A stretch of 42,057 bases of DNA, taken from contig CAKVLN010000013.1 in assembly GCA_934757275.1 (NCBI GenBank), forward strand, positions 1 through 42,057, written 5' to 3'. Origin of the DNA: an uncultured Candidatus Melainabacteria bacterium. Lineage in GTDB: Bacteria; Cyanobacteriota; Vampirovibrionia; Gastranaerophilales; Gastranaerophilaceae. Positions 42,010-42,057 of this stretch are shown here, piece by piece. Both the position numbers and the translations under genes were made by a program. The notes under the pieces are model-generated. The model was not told the origin of the DNA. It did not search any database and saw only the letters and a program-made list of their open reading frames with translations. Each line of letters opens with the position of its first letter. Position 1 is the first letter of the stretch.

Positions 42010-42057
42010 TTAACTCGCAAGTAAAAAATTTCTATACTCAATCGGAGTCATTTTGTT
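42010..42057 (-). CDS. C-terminal end of an IS3-family transposase (window-edge fragment)
   Basis: On the minus strand the last 15 codons read NKMTPIEYRNFLLAS then stop. The MTPIEYR ending is characteristic of IS3-family OrfB (DDE integrase-type transposase). Only this tail is inside the window. Confidence 0.85.
   Translation of the reverse strand, partial: NKMTPIEYRNFLLAS

Noticed and set aside
1..42057. tRNA or rRNA genes, prophage, toxin-antitoxin or defence system
   Set aside because: No cloverleaf, CCA-type ends, rRNA motifs, phage structural genes or paired toxin/antitoxin ORFs were seen.

Overview
The window looks like one contig from an AT-rich bacterium, most likely an uncultured gut member of the non-photosynthetic cyanobacterial sister lineage (Vampirovibrionia / Ca. 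Gastranaerophilales). This is an inference. It rests on the strong A+T bias, the GH57 branching enzyme and divergent-PAP2 genes typical of the cyanobacterial group, and several lineage-style proteins with a short N-terminal [P]-x-F-x-[GA] tag followed by one membrane helix. The standard bacterial code fits. I found no tRNA, rRNA or CRISPR array. Both edges fall in repeated DNA: the left edge inside a tandem-repeat protein gene, the right edge inside an IS3-family element. This would explain why the assembly stops there.

Layout. 1-1.3 kb: tandem-repeat protein and an IS3 end relic. 1.3-3.1 kb: tsf and rpsB on the minus strand. 3.4-5.9 kb: two overlapping lineage-specific genes. 6.1-9.7 kb: recJ and a C-terminal processing protease. 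10-13.1 kb: a GAF-GGDEF-HD-GYP protein facing a histidine kinase whose 5' end has been fused by deletion to a truncated glycosyltransferase. 13.2-16.8 kb: ArsB/NhaD-type transporter, first copy of a duplicated 57-aa gene, PAS histidine kinase. 16.9-20.5 kb: folP, a lone LuxR-type HTH protein, a phosphohexomutase and a small secreted protein. 20.6-23.9 kb: SPFH/NfeD pair, DUF1858 protein, a 49-aa gene and tuf. 24-26.3 kb: a coiled-coil membrane protein, a candidate pseudoknotted small RNA, and rpsF-ssb-rpsR. 26.5-31.6 kb: lineage-specific genes including a membrane-anchored HExxH protease, a probable inactive alpha/beta hydrolase and a 54-aa protein. 31.9-35.2 kb: split chromate transporter, bioB and an SDR. 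35.3-36 kb: second copy of the 57-aa gene. 36.1-42 kb: GH57 branching enzyme, radical SAM protein, cupin, rsgA-ispA-PAP2, and the IS3 end.

Functionally the window mixes housekeeping (translation: rpsB, tsf, tuf, rpsF, rpsR, rsgA; DNA: recJ, ssb; cofactors and lipids: folP, bioB, ispA, fabG-like; glycogen: phosphohexomutase and GH57) with signalling genes and a layer of uncharacterised genes. Several of those uncharacterised genes share an upstream TACTTTATATATA motif or a shared N-terminus. The intergenic DNA is rich in dispersed modular repeats and palindromes.

The items most worth following are the candidate pseudoknotted RNA at 24.7 kb, the 463-bp duplicated mini-gene module (14.66 and 35.34 kb), and the shared promoter-like motif.
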